Source of the DNA: Draconibacterium sp.
Lineage (GTDB): Bacteria; Bacteroidota; Bacteroidia; Bacteroidales; Prolixibacteraceae
DNA length: 64,000 nucleotides
NCBI GenBank assembly: GCA_016705335.1
Contig: JADIYN010000002.1
Coordinates: 195,261 to 259,260, forward strand
Reading direction: 5' to 3'
This document shows, piece by piece, positions 11,801-23,326 of this stretch. How positions within the stretch are numbered: the first letter of the stretch is position 1; every line of letters begins with the position of its first letter. The notes beneath the pieces are model-generated. The model made no database searches, had not been told where the DNA came from, and saw only the letters and a list, made by a program, of their open reading frames with translations. The translations under genes and the position numbers were made by a program.

Positions 11801-12903
11801 TTATCAGTCTTGAATTAAAACATATTACGGATGGCAATGTTGACTTTGCGGAAATAATAGTTGCCGATACGGGTTACGGAATTTCGGAACAAAATTTACC
11901 CCGTATTTTCGAACGGTATTTTCAGGCTAAAAACGCGTCACACCCAATAATGGGAACAGGAATTGGTTTGGCGCTTGTGAAAAACATGGTAGAATTGCAC
12001 GAAGCAGAAATAGACGTAACAAGCCGGTTAAATGAAGGAAGTACTTTTAAAGTCAGGCTTTTAACAAACACAAGTTACCCTGAAGCAATTCACTATTTTC
12101 CTGAGGAGAATCATGCAGAAGAAACTGAAGAAAATTCGAAAAATGTTATTCTGGTTGTCGATGATAATCCGGAAATCGTTGAATATATTCAGGATTCATT
12201 AAGTGATTCCTATGCAATACTTACTGCTGAAAATGGCAAAGTTGGTTTTGATATTGCGTGTGAAGAAATTCCCGATATTGTTATCAGCGATATCATGATG
12301 CCAATTATGGACGGTATTGAAATGTGTAAAATTCTGAAACAGGATGTTCGTACCAGTCACATACCCGTTGTTCTTTTAACTGCCAAAGGTTCTTTATATG
12401 ATCAGAAAATAGGCTACGATGTTGGGGCTGACTCATATCTGACAAAGCCGTTTAGCAGTAATTTACTAAAAGCAGGCTAAAAACATTATCGATGCCAGAA
12501 AGAAATATTCGATGGCAAATTCATCGGGATTTAAAGATAAACAACAAATTCTGAATGACTCAGTTGGAGAGTTGGACAAGGAATTTCTGAAAAATTAACC
12601 CATGCTATTGAAGAAAATCTGGAAGATGAAGAGATGAATATCTCTTATATTGCAGCACAGTTAAACATGAGTCATTCAACATTATACCGAAAAATAAAGG
12701 CACTGACAAATTTAACTGCCAATGAATTTATCAGGAAAGTACGTATCAACTTTGCAGAACAACTTTTACTTACCGGCCAGTATAATATTTCAGAAATCAT
12801 GTACAGAATCGGAATTAACAGCAGCAGTTATTTCAGGCAGTGTTTTAAGGAAGAGTTTGGAATGAATCCAAGTGAATACCTGCAGAAACTAAAAGAAAGT
12901 TAA
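8864..12903 (+). CDS. Hybrid two-component system sensor/regulator 1 (HTCS), three frameshifts
   Basis: About 1347 residues after repair. A signal peptide (from ATG 8864) leads a periplasmic double propeller of Reg_prop repeats (many copies like GNIWIGTRNG) and a Y_Y_Y domain. Then come one membrane helix, a histidine kinase (NITHELRTPMTL, His codon 11422-11424; DTGYGISE and GTGIGLAL in the ATPase), a receiver (VISDIMMPIMDG) and an AraC helix-turn-helix. It senses an oligosaccharide directly and drives transcription of nearby genes. Breaks: a missing A near 9172, a missing A near 12472 and a missing T near 12595, all visible by comparison with HTCS2. The last 89 residues differ from HTCS2 at only four positions. 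Confidence 0.9.
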
Positions 12904-12967
12904 ACCACTGAAATAATCTCCTGAAGTTTACACCTATTTACCACACCACAAGGGAAAAACTGCAGTC

Positions 12968-12997
12968 TTGTTCAGGAACTTTAATTAAATAAATTTG
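12968..12997 (+). promoter_or_regulatory. Promoter of HTCS2
   Basis: TTG (12968-12970), 19 nt, then TAAATTTG (12990-12997) fits the Bacteroidetes -33/-7 consensus. It lies 29 bp before the HTCS2 start codon and gives HTCS2 its own promoter. Confidence 0.5.
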
Positions 12998-13025
12998 CAA
13001 ACTTAGTACGCAACTTAGAACCAGT

Positions 13026-16000
13026 ATGCTGAAATGTTTAAAAATTTTACTGATAAACCTCACTCTTTTAGCAATGAGTTGTGTTGTTTATGCATTTAAC
13101 CCTGAAACAAATCCATGGCAAATAAGACTCAGTTATATTACTACAAACAATGGGTTACCACAAAATACTGTTGACTGTATTTTAAAAGACAGTCGGGGGT
13201 TTATGTGGTTCGGAACATGGAATGGAGTTTGCCGCTATGACGGGTACACATTTAAAACCTACCGTCGAAATAAAAATCTGGTTTCTCTGCCGGGCAATTT
13301 CATACACACCCTTTGCGAGGATAGTTTTGGAAACATATGGATTGGAACAGACAAAGGATTGGTGAATTTCGATTACCAACTCCAACAGTTTGCCGGCAAC
13401 AATTCTCTAAACCAAAATGTTGCCAATTTTTCTATAACTCACATTATAAAAGATGATAACGGTATTTTGTGGGTTGCAACAGAAAAAAACGGACTTTGGA
13501 AATTAAGTTACGATGAAAATGATTCAATAACCGGTACTAAAGTTTTCAATGAATTACTGTTAAATCAGAATATCAATAATCTGTGCCTGTTAAATGATCA
13601 TCACTTGTTGATTGGAACAAACAGTGGCGTGGTAGCTGTTAACTTAACAGGGGGGAAAACAAAACCGGAATGGAAACAACTTGAGGAAAATCTTTTAAAT
13701 CAAAATATATCAAAGCTGTTTCAGGATTCAAAAGGAAATGTGTGGGCCGGCACCAAAACAAACGGACTTTTTTTGTACGATAAAAACAACAGGCAAACTA
13801 CTTATTTTGGGGCTGACAACAATGTGGAAACCGATTTGAATCATTCTGCCGTTAATGATATAATTGAAGACAATAACGGAATAATAATAGTTGGAACACT
13901 TGGCGGTTTGAATTATTTCAATTACGGGGAAAAAACCTTTTCCCATCTTTCTGATGAAACAGAAACAACAAAATACCTCAACAGTCCATTTGTTAATTCT
14001 TTATATGCCGATGATGTTGGCAATATTTGGATTGGCACAGAAAAAGGCGGAATAAATTATTACAGTACCTATCAGAAACCTTTTTATTCGATAATTCACG
14101 AAGCTAATAACAGCAATACAATTAGCCACAATACAATCAACTCAATATTTAAAGAGAATGATAATTTATGGATTGGAACTGCAGGCGGTGGCCTTAACAA
14201 GCTTAGTATTAATGGAGAAAAAAACATACGGTTTGAATTTGAGCCGGAAAACAGCAGAAGTATCAGCAGCAATTTTATCTCTTCAATTTTAAGAGATAGT
14301 AACAAGAATCTGTGGGTAGCAACCTGGGGAGGTGGAATAAATCTTCTTCTTTCAGAAAACAAAAACCAGTTCAGTATTTTAACGAATAACCCATCCGATC
14401 CGGGAAGTTTATGTAACAATCTGGTTTCGTGTTTCGAAGAATTGGATAAAACGAAAATATTGGTTGGTACAAATAACGGACTGGATATTTTTAATCCCGG
14501 CATGAATTCGTTTTTGCATGTTCACGATAAAATGAAACTTGAAAATGCAATTGAAGTTGGTTGTTTACTCACCGACCAAAAAAAACAGGTGTGGGTAGGA
14601 ACAAGAAACGGTTTGTATCGATTTTTAATTAATGATTTACTTGAATTAACAGCGCAAACCAACTCCATAAAATTCGATAAATTCGTCAATCAAAACTCTG
14701 ATTCCACTTCTTTGCCGGGAAATTATGTTATTTCAATACTGGAAACAAAAAACGGGAATATCTGGGTTGGAACTTATGGAAACGGCATTTGTAAATATGT
14801 TGAAAATGAAAAGGAAGGTTATTTTGTAAATTACACTGAAGAACACGGACTTTGTAACAATGTAGCCTACACTTTTGAAGAAGATTTGCATGGAAATTTA
14901 TGGATAAGCACCGATAAAGGTCTGTCAAAATTTAATCCTGAAACCGAAAAATTTCAAAATTTCTATACGAGCGATGGATTATTAAGCGACCAGTTTTATT
15001 GGTCGGCCTCGTTTTCCGACGAAAATAATAACCTGTATTTTGGAGGAATTGATGGTCTAAACTATTTTTCACCCGAACAAATTGAATCCTATCCAATCAC
15101 CCCGCAACCTGTTTTTACTGAATTTTCGATTTTCAACAACCCTGTTAAAGTTGGCGATAAATACCATTCAAGGGTAATTCTTGATAAACCCATTGACCAG
15201 ACCGACCAAATAAAACTATCGTATAAAGATGCCGTATTTTCCATTGAATTTTCTGCCCTGGATTATTTCCTTCCCAATAAAATTAAGTATGCCTATAAAA
15301 TGGAAGGTGTTGACCAAAATTGGGTAGAAGTTCCTGCATCACGACGTTTTGCCAACTATACAAACTTATCGGGGGGCGAATACATTTTCAAAGTAAAAGC
15401 TGCCAACAGCGATGGCGTGTGGAACGAAATTCCAACAACATTGATTATTCATGTGAAACCTCCGTTCTGGGAAACTCTGTGGTTTCAATTGCTGGCCGTG
15501 CTAATCGTTTCAGCATTGATAATGTTATACATCCGTTCACGCACCCGTTTTCTGAAAGAACAAAAACGGAAGTTGAAACAAAAGTCCGCGAGCGCACACA
15601 CCGGATTGAAGAGCAGAAACAGGAGCTGGAAAAACAAAACATAAAAATTGCCAGACAACGCGACGAAGTAATTGAACTAAACGAAAAAGTAAAACTTGTA
15701 ACCCAGCATCAGTTGCGGTTCTTTACCAATATTTCACACGAATTCCGCACTCCTCTAACTTTAATTATCGATCCGCTGGAGCAGTTAATGCAAAATTTCA
15801 AAGACGATAAAAATGCAAGGAATACACTTAGTATTATAAACCGTAATGCGCAACGTTTGCTGCACTTAATTAACCAGTTGTTATACTTTAGAAGAATTGA
15901 AAACGGCAAACTTAAACTGAGCGTCAGCAAAGGAAATTTATTTCAATATCTTGGCGGAATTTTCGAATCATTTCAGGAACTTGCTGAACATCAGCAAATC

Positions 16001-17323
16001 GATTATCAGTTTTTGGCAGAAGAACAAAACGTTGAAACCTGGTTCGATACTGAAAAAATTGAAAACATATTGTACAACCTTTTATCAAATGCATTTAAAA
16101 ATACGCCGGTTTCGGGTAGTATTATAATGTCGGTAAACTTTGTACAAAGCGAAATTGAAAATTATATTCCGGCGCCATTTGTTTCAATTTGTATAAAAGA
16201 CTCGGGATCAGGTATTGCAAAAGAACATTTACCGCATATTTTCGACCGTTTTTATAAAGTTGGACAAACAAATTCAGAGAATTCCTTTTCCAGTTCAGGA
16301 ATCGGATTAGCATTAACTTACGAAATTGTACAGGCCCTGCACGGCGAAATCAGAGTTGAAAGTGAACCGGAAAAAGGCAGTTCTTTCACCGTTTGCATTC
16401 CATATACAAATGACCGGTTTGGTACCGATGAAATAAGCCAAACCGCTGCCCTAACCGACATTAACATTGAAGACAGGGTAAATGTGCTCAAAGAACAACT
16501 AATTATTAAAGAATCGGGGTATGAAACAGAAGATGAAATGCCCGATGACAATTCAAAACCAATTCTGTTAATTGTTGAAGACAACTTCGATTTACGTAGC
16601 TTTTTGATGCAAACACTTCGTTCCGGCTATCGTGTTTTAGGTGCAGAAAACGGCAGGATTGGTTTTGAAATTGCATGCAAAGAAATTCCTGATATAATTA
16701 TAAGCGATATTATGATGCCTGTTATGGACGGGATTGAAATGTGTAAACTTATAAAACTTGATGTCAGCACCAGCCACATTCCAGTCGTTCTTTTAACTGC
16801 CAAAGGTTCGTCTTATGATCAAAAAATTGGGTATGATGTCGGGGCCGATTCATATCTTACAAAACCATTCAGCATTAATGTATTGAAAAGCAGGTTAAAA
16901 AACATTCTTAATGCCCGAAAGAAATATTCATTGTCCGAATCATCCGGGTTTAAACAAAAACGAGAGCTGTTAAATGAATCAATTGGAGAATTGGATAAAA
17001 AATTTCTAAAAAATTTAACCGATGCCATCGAAGAAAACCTGGAAGATGAAGAGTTGAATATCTCCTATATAGCAGCACAGTTAAACATGAGTCATTCAAC
17101 GTTATACCGAAAAATTAAGGCACTTACAAATTTAACTGCCAATGAATATATACGGAAAGTACGTATCAACTTTGCAGAACAACTTTTACTTACCGGTCAG
17201 TACAATATTTCAGAAATCATGTACAGAATTGGAATTAACAGCAGCAGCTATTTCAGGCAGTGTTTCAAGGAAGAATTTGGTATGATTCCAAGTGAATACC
17301 TGCAAAAATTGAAAGAGAATTAG
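13026..17323 (+). CDS. Hybrid two-component system sensor/regulator 2 (HTCS), one frameshift
   Basis: About 1433 residues. Same plan as HTCS1: signal peptide, Reg_prop propellers (GNIWIGTDKG, GNIWVGTYGN), Y_Y_Y domain, membrane helix (near 15480-15530), coiled coil, kinase (NISHEFRTPLTL, His codon 15737-15739; DSGSGIAKEH, SSGIGLAL), receiver (IISDIMMPVMDG) and AraC domain. One frameshift near 15573 is explained by a lost G, turning LKQKS into LETKVRERTHRIEEQ. The sensor differs strongly from HTCS1, whereas receiver and DNA-binding parts are nearly the same. The two therefore probably report different sugars to the same target genes. It is followed by the GH43-GH51-CotH operon. Confidence 0.9.
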
Positions 17324-17361
17324 GATTTCAAGACTGTTCAATATTTCATTTTTAATAAATC

Positions 17362-17371
17362 CGACGAGTTT
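17362..17371 (+). promoter_or_regulatory. Candidate HTCS operator upstream of the GH43-GH51-CotH operon
   Basis: CGACGAGTTT on the plus strand ends 173 bp before the GH43 ATG at 17545. Nine bases equal the core of the two other sites, in the same orientation relative to the gene. The second half-site seen at the other two is not clear here. Confidence 0.35.
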
Positions 17372-17544
17372 GTGACAATATTAGCCCAAATTCAGTCCTT
17401 GTTTTATTCATAGAATTACAACATTGCAATCAGTATTAATCAGAGATTTAAATAGCTAATGTATTGGCGGTTAAATATCACTTTAATGTGAAAAGACTTA
17501 TTTAAAATCTTTGACTTTAAGTGCAGATCAAATCTAAAAACAGA

Positions 17545-18549
17545 ATGAAACTGATTGTAAACATACTGATTGTCATGCTCATAGTTGCTATTGAATCTCA
17601 TGCCCAGAGCATTTCTGTACACGATCCGGTTATGGCAAAACAAAACAACACGTATTATATTTTTTGCACAGGAAGAGGAATCAGCGTGTGGTCATCAACC
17701 GATATGAAGGAATGGAAACGGGAACAACCTGTTTTTTCGGAACCACCAAAATGGGCTGTGGAAGCGGTAAGTGGTTTCAGAGGACACATTTGGGCGCCCG
17801 ATATTTCATTTTATAACGGAAAATATTACCTGTATTATTCTGTTTCGGCATTCGGGAAAAACACCTCGTGTATCGGGCTTGCCACCAACAAAACACTCGA
17901 TCCCAATGATCCTGATTTCAAATGGGAAGACCATGGAAAAGTAATACAATCATTTCCCGGAAAAACAAACTGGAATGCCATCGATCCAAATCTGATTGTT
18001 GCCGGTGACGGTACACCATTTCTGTCTTTCGGTTCGTTCTGGGATGGTTTGAAACTGGTAAAACTGAATCCTGAAGCTACTGCACCCGCTGAAGATCTGG
18101 AAAAAATACCCACAATTGCTTCGCGGAAAAAGTCATCTTCTGACACCAATCCGCCTGCAATTGAAAATAATCCAATTGACGCCGGAGGAAATGCCATCGA
18201 AGCGCCTTTCATATTTAAAAAGGGTTCATATTACTACCTTTTCGCCTCCATCGATTATTGTTGTAAAGGTGTAAACAGCACCTATAAAATGATAGTAGGC
18301 CGTTCGGAAACCATTCCCGGTCCTTACCTTGATAAAGAAGGAAAACCGATGAATTCCGGCGGTGGAACAATACTTTTGCAAGGCAATGAAAACTGGTTTG
18401 GAGTTGGTCATAACTCAACATACACTTTTAATGGAATTGATTACATCATTTTTCATGGCTACGATGCATCCGATGAGGGAAAACCAAAACTGATTATCAA
18501 AAAACTTGATTGGGATAACGAGGGCTGGCCGGTAGTTGCGGAACTTTAA
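17545..18549 (+). CDS. GH43 endo-arabinanase-like enzyme
   Basis: A 334-residue secreted five-bladed propeller. An ATG at 17545 is preferred to a GTG at 17521 because it gives a clean signal peptide (MKLIVNILIVMLIVAIESHA). The three GH43 acids are visible: base D27 (SVHDPVM), pKa-modulating D147 (NAIDPNL) and acid E219 (GNAIEAPFIF). The compact single-domain form and the HIWAPDISFYNGKYYLYYS strand match arabinan endo-1,5-alpha-L-arabinosidases. It would cut the arabinan backbone into oligosaccharides for the arabinofuranosidases nearby. It is the first gene of a plus operon; GH51 follows after 11 bp. Endo activity is inferred from family resemblance. Confidence 0.85.
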   Translation: MKLIVNILIVMLIVAIESHAQSISVHDPVMAKQNNTYYIFCTGRGISVWSSTDMKEWKREQPVFSEPPKWAVEAVSGFRGHIWAPDISFYNGKYYLYYSVSAFGKNTSCIGLATNKTLDPNDPDFKWEDHGKVIQSFPGKTNWNAIDPNLIVAGDGTPFLSFGSFWDGLKLVKLNPEATAPAEDLEKIPTIASRKKSSSDTNPPAIENNPIDAGGNAIEAPFIFKKGSYYYLFASIDYCCKGVNSTYKMIVGRSETIPGPYLDKEGKPMNSGGGTILLQGNENWFGVGHNSTYTFNGIDYIIFHGYDASDEGKPKLIIKKLDWDNEGWPVVAEL

Positions 18550-18560
18550 AAAAATATAAA

Positions 18561-20165
18561 ATGAAACATATGAAAATTACTTGCAGATTTATATTGACAG
18601 TAACGGTTTTTGGGCTTTTTACAGCCGGAAATATTCAGGCACAAAACGCCCGGATTAAAATTGATGTCGATCGCAGTATTGGCGAGGTAAATAAAAATAT
18701 TTACGGAAATTTTGTCGAACATCTTGGCCGATGCGTTTATGGCGGTATTTACGATCCGGGAAATCCACTTTCAGACGAAAACGGAATTCGATTGGATGTG
18801 CTCGATGCTGTAAAAGGACTTAGTATTCCGCTGACCCGTTATCCTGGTGGAAACTTTGTATCCAATTACCACTGGAAAGATGGGGTTGGACCAAAAAACG
18901 AACGTCCTTCACGCATGGAACTGGCCTGGGCAAGATTGGAAACGAACCAGTTTGGCACCAACGAATTTGTTGATTATGCCCGCAGAATGGGGACTGAACC
19001 GTATTTTGCCGTGAATCTTGGTACAGGAACAATCGAGGAAGCCCAGCAATGGGTGGAATACTGCAACGTGAAGGAAGGACCTTATTACGCCGAACTACGC
19101 AAAAAACACGGATATACGGCACCACACAACATTAAATACTGGAGTCTTGGAAACGAAATGGATGGATTCTGGCAAATGGGACATTTAAATGCCGAAGATT
19201 ACAGTAAAAAAGCGCGCGAAGCTGCAAAACTTATGCGCCTCACCGATCCGAATATTAAACTTGTAGCAGCCGGTGCTTCCAATTTCAGACCGGATAACGA
19301 CCCGCATAAATGGAATGCAACAATTCTGGCTGAATTACGCGATGTTGTAGATTACATTGCTTTGCACATGTACGTTGGTAACCATCAGGACAACTACTAC
19401 AATTTTGTATCGTCACCTTTGGTTCTTGAAGAACGTACAAAAGTTGTGAAAGGAATGATCGACCGTGAAATGGAAAAAGCCAACCGTGGCAACCGCGACC
19501 CGATTTACATTGCCTGGGATGAATACAATATTTGGTACCGCTGGCGCCAGGAAGAAACCATGACGGGAGAACGCGCACTCGAAGAACGCTACAATCTGGA
19601 AGATGCTTTGGTGATCGGTGGTTTCCTGAATGCTTTTATTCGCAATGCCGATATCGTAAAAATGGCAAATATGGCGCAATTAGTTAATGTAATTGCCCCG
19701 GTTTTTGCTGAAAAAGACGGCATGTTCCTTCAAACCATTTATTACCCTTTGCAACTTTTTGCCAACAACATGTTTGGCACCTCTCTCAATGTTTATGTTG
19801 ATTGTGATACATACGACACCGATGAGTTTTACCTCGGACCTGCTGAACAGGCAACCCGGCAAAAAGATGTTCCCTATTTGGATGTTTCTGCAGCTTACAA
19901 CAATGGCGAAGTAGTAATTGCAGTTATTAACCGGCACAAAGACAAAGCAATAACAACCGACCTGATTTCACAGGAAGGTTTGTTCGACGGCGATTTTGAA
20001 ATTTATGAAGTAAACGGACCTGATATAAAAGCCGAGAATGATTTTGGAAAAACTTCGGTAAAAACAGAGAAAAAACAATCAGTAAAAGTGAAAAAAGCCG
20101 AAATGTTTACCTATGCGTTTCCGGCACATTCGCTGACAATGCTAAAGGGCAAAATCGCTAAATAG
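18561..20165 (+). CDS. GH51 alpha-L-arabinofuranosidase
   Basis: A 534-residue protein with signal peptide (cleavage near IQAQ). The acid/base Glu lies in WSLGNEMDG (E199) and the nucleophile Glu in IAWDEYNIW (E321), with typical GH51 RYPGGNFVS and NRHKDKAI motifs. Many close relatives are cytoplasmic, so the signal peptide puts this one in the periplasm. It releases arabinose from oligosaccharides produced by the GH43 enzyme encoded directly upstream. The frame is intact. The two GH51 genes of this locus are not close paralogues. Confidence 0.9.
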   Translation: MKHMKITCRFILTVTVFGLFTAGNIQAQNARIKIDVDRSIGEVNKNIYGNFVEHLGRCVYGGIYDPGNPLSDENGIRLDVLDAVKGLSIPLTRYPGGNFVSNYHWKDGVGPKNERPSRMELAWARLETNQFGTNEFVDYARRMGTEPYFAVNLGTGTIEEAQQWVEYCNVKEGPYYAELRKKHGYTAPHNIKYWSLGNEMDGFWQMGHLNAEDYSKKAREAAKLMRLTDPNIKLVAAGASNFRPDNDPHKWNATILAELRDVVDYIALHMYVGNHQDNYYNFVSSPLVLEERTKVVKGMIDREMEKANRGNRDPIYIAWDEYNIWYRWRQEETMTGERALEERYNLEDALVIGGFLNAFIRNADIVKMANMAQLVNVIAPVFAEKDGMFLQTIYYPLQLFANNMFGTSLNVYVDCDTYDTDEFYLGPAEQATRQKDVPYLDVSAAYNNGEVVIAVINRHKDKAITTDLISQEGLFDGDFEIYEVNGPDIKAENDFGKTSVKTEKKQSVKVKKAEMFTYAFPAHSLTMLKGKIAK

Positions 20166-20189
20166 AATCAATAAGACAACTAAAATGAA

Positions 20190-22246
20190 ATGCTGAAAAT
20201 CCAATTTATAATTTTACTGACTTTATGTTTTTCTCAATTGAAAAGTCAAACGCACTGGGAAAGTATTGTCAGTGAATCCGATGAATTTCAATATCAGTTA
20301 CCAAAAACGGAACCGACAGAAGACTGGACTGCTCTTAATTTTAACGATCAGAACTGGGAAACCGGAAAAGGAGGATTTGGTTTTGGCGACAATGACGACA
20401 ATACAGTTGTTGCCGTTACAAAATCGATGTTCCTGCGTAAAAAAATCACAATACCTGTATCGGTTAATATTAAAAATCTGATTTTAGACATAGATTATGA
20501 TGATGCTTTTGCAGCGTATTTAAATGGTGTTGAAATCGCTAGATCAGCAAACCTGCCTGATGGAAAACCCGGAATTAACGCGAATGTGACACCAGATCAC
20601 GAAGCACAACTTTATTCCGGAGGGCAACCTGAACGTTTTATGATCTATCCCGGACTTTTAGTAAAGGGCGTCAACATTCTTGCAGTCCATATTTTAAATA
20701 CGAATTTAAGTTCGTCAGATTTGTCGGCAAGGATTTTTCTGAATGCTGAAATTGCAGGAGATGGTATTGTTTTTAGCGAAACCCCTGCCTGGTTTCAGAA
20801 GCCGGTTAATTATAATACTGTCGATTTGCCCTTATTGGCATTGAAATAAGGGGAAATACGGCACAAATGTTTCCTAAAAAAAGTTATAGCGTTGAAACCA
20901 GGTTTAGTAATGGTTCGAACAACAGTGTTTCGTTGCTGGGGTTGCCAAAGGAAAACGATTGGGTACTTCATGGGCCGTATTCCGACAAGTCGTTGATGAG
21001 AAATGCGCTGGCATACAGCATTGGCAATGCCATGGGAAACAGCTGGCATCCGCGAACCCGGTTTGTGGAAGTTGAAATTAACGGAGAATACAGGGGTGTT
21101 TACCTGTTTGTTGAGAAAATTAAAATTGATAAAAACCGTGTTGATATTGCCACTTTAAAACCTGAAGATAACTCAGGAGATGAACTGACTGGCGGATATA
21201 TAATCAGTATCGACAGGGATCAGGAAGGAAGCTGGAACTCGCCATTTTATGGAAGGACCGGCAGTGTTGATGTTCCGTTTTCATATGTAGATCCGAAATA
21301 TGAAGATCTAACTGCTCAACAACGAAATTATATAAAGTCGCATATTATTGATTTTGAGTATGCCCTGCACGGAAACGATTTCAAAGATCCTGATTTGGGA
21401 TACAGGGCTTATATTGACGTGGAATCTTTTATTGATTACTTTATTATTACCGAACTGAGCCGCAATCTTGATGGTTACAGGGTGAGCGTTTATTTTCATA
21501 AGGACAAGGACAGTAAAGGCGGAAAACTTACCATGTCTCCATTTTGGGATTACAATATTTGTTTTGGAAACGCGAACTTTTTCAGTGCAGGGAATACAGT
21601 TGGCTGGGCATCGGATGGAATTGGTGCCGGCGACTGGTACGAAATTCCCTTCTGGTGGGATAGATTCAGAGAAGACCCATACTTTGAAACTTTACTTAAA
21701 TACAGATGGGAAAAACTCAGAAAAAATGTAATAAGTAAAAATACAATCAATTATTTTATCGATTCGTGCCAGAATGTTTTGAATGAAGCTCAGGTGAGAA
21801 ATTTTGAAAAGTTCAATGTACTGAACACCTATGTTTGGCCAAACAATTATATTGGTGGTACTTATGCAAACGAAGTAAATTATCTGAAAACCTGGATAAG
21901 CAGCAGATTGGATTGGATTGATACGCAAATTGATAAAATTGAACCTGCATTTGTTGTATCCAATCATGAAATAACCACAAGTGATATTTTTGAACCTAAA
22001 ATCTATCCAAATCCTTTCAGCGATAAATTTGTAATTGAATTCGATTCACAAACTCATGGCGAAGTAGATATTTCTGTAAAAAATCTGTTGGGCCAGCTAG
22101 TTTGCAGAAAAACAGTTACTGCAGTTCCGGGGCGACAAGCCATTGAATTTACCTACAATGAATTGGGGCAAAACGGAAATGCGTTTATTTACTCCATTTT
22201 AAAAGAAGGGAATCAGGTTAAATCGGGAATAATATTGCATAAATAA
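20190..22246 (+). CDS. CotH-domain secreted protein with type IX sorting signal, one frameshift
   Basis: About 685 residues after joining two frames near 20832, where one T appears lost (VDLPL to IGIEIRGNTAQ). A signal peptide is followed by a beta-sandwich (WTALNFNDQNWETG, DDAFAAYLNGVEIARS), then a CotH region (WVLHGPYSDKSLMRNALAY; MSPFWDYNICFGN), then a C-terminal sorting domain (IYPNPFSDKFVIEF) that sends it through the type IX system to the surface. CotH proteins include atypical protein kinases in spore formers; in Bacteroidetes the role is unknown. It is the third gene of the arabinanase operon, 24 bp after GH51, so it may help hold or process the polysaccharide. That function is conjecture. 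Confidence 0.8.
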
Positions 22247-22409
22247 AACAATTCTGAATAATGATTATCTGTTTTTAAAGATGTGAAAGCTGCTACCTTC
22301 GCTTTGAATATTATCAGGTTAACAAGCATTTTCATGTTTTTAGCAAACTGGTTCAATACTAAATGATGAATCTCATTCAAATTTCCCCATCCCATTTTTT
22401 GATTATAAA

Positions 22410-22445
22410 AAAGACCAAATTCCATTTAACTGCAATTTGGTCTTT
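22410..22445. terminator. Bidirectional terminator between convergent genes
   Basis: Perfect 12-bp inverted repeat AAAGACCAAATT / AATTTGGTCTTT with a 12-nt loop, flanked by A and T runs. It lies between the end of the CotH gene (plus) and the end of the gene at 22471 (minus). Confidence 0.75.
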
Positions 22446-22470
22446 ATTATGATCCGGAGATTTTAAAGAA

Positions 22471-23049
22471 TCACTTCTTATTCCCGTTGGATTTCATTGC
22501 CTTAAAAATACTGTTAGCCCAGAAATTCCGAATACTAACTCCCGAAGGTTCCCCTACCAACTTTTTTGTGGAAATAATTTCCAATGTTTCTCTATTAAAA
22601 AATGTCGCCCAAAAAGTCCCTGTAGCATCTGGTTTATTGAAGGATTCAACGATAAATACCAAACCTATACCTGTTGATTTGGGATATTGAGATATGATGG
22701 ATTCCACTTTTTGTATTTCGAATTTTTCCGGTGAATTGTCAACTACCAATTTGTCGGGATCAATTGATTGGTTTCGTTCTTTAACTGTCTCCAAATCATA
22801 TGATAAAGTTTCAATTCCAAAAAATCCTGCAACATCAAATTTCTCAGATTCTTTTAAGATTATATTATTCCATGAAACCAACAAATTATTTTTTATGGCT
22901 ACCGGATCGGTAAAATCTGCAGAGGTTAATAATTTCGCTTCTGTGAAATCAAGTCCCATCCATGCTACTTCTTTTTTAAATGAATCCTGTGCATTAATCG
23001 AAATAATGCTAACCAAAATCGCAAAAATCAACAATCCAATTTCTTTCAT
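22471..23049 (-). CDS. Secreted protein of unknown function
   Basis: A 192-residue intact frame with a signal peptide (MKEIGLLIFAILVSIISINA). The rest is a mixed alpha/beta soluble domain without cysteines or a motif I recognise. Strong strands include TGIGLVFIVESF and GTFWATFFNRETLEI. It is probably periplasmic. It is separated from the pigment cluster by 277 bp and a weak hairpin, and from the arabinan locus by a terminator, so it appears to be its own unit. No function proposed. Confidence 0.7.
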   Translation of the reverse strand: MKEIGLLIFAILVSIISINAQDSFKKEVAWMGLDFTEAKLLTSADFTDPVAIKNNLLVSWNNIILKESEKFDVAGFFGIETLSYDLETVKERNQSIDPDKLVVDNSPEKFEIQKVESIISQYPKSTGIGLVFIVESFNKPDATGTFWATFFNRETLEIISTKKLVGEPSGVSIRNFWANSIFKAMKSNGNKK

Positions 23050-23297
23050 GATACAAGTTATTTTACATTTTTAATTATACTTTTTGCCAATACTCAATCT
23101 CATTTTGCTAACGTTTCCGAAATGTGTTGCCCGGAATCAAAATAAGATCTCTGTGATTTTAATATCCGCAGTGCTGTTTCTAACCTGATTATTTTCAGCT
23201 TTTTTAATCACGACTTCTTACAACCTCAACTTTAAATCCTGGTACAATCATTCTATTCCTTATAATTTCTGCTTCACTTACAATATTCAAAAATAAT

Positions 23298-23323
23298 AGC
23301 TTTTATACGTTTTTTTAAAAGCT
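23298..23323 (-). terminator. Possible terminator at the end of the aryl-polyene cluster
   Basis: AGCTTTTA / TAAAAGCT, an 8-bp inverted repeat with a 10-nt loop, followed on the minus strand by an AT-rich stretch ending in five T. It stands just after the last cluster gene (stop at 23327). Confidence 0.4.
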
Positions 23324-23326
23324 TTA

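Noticed and set aside
22213..22425. Minus-strand open frame between CotH and the secreted protein gene
   Set aside because: It overlaps the CotH 3' end and the terminator, and has no coding character.
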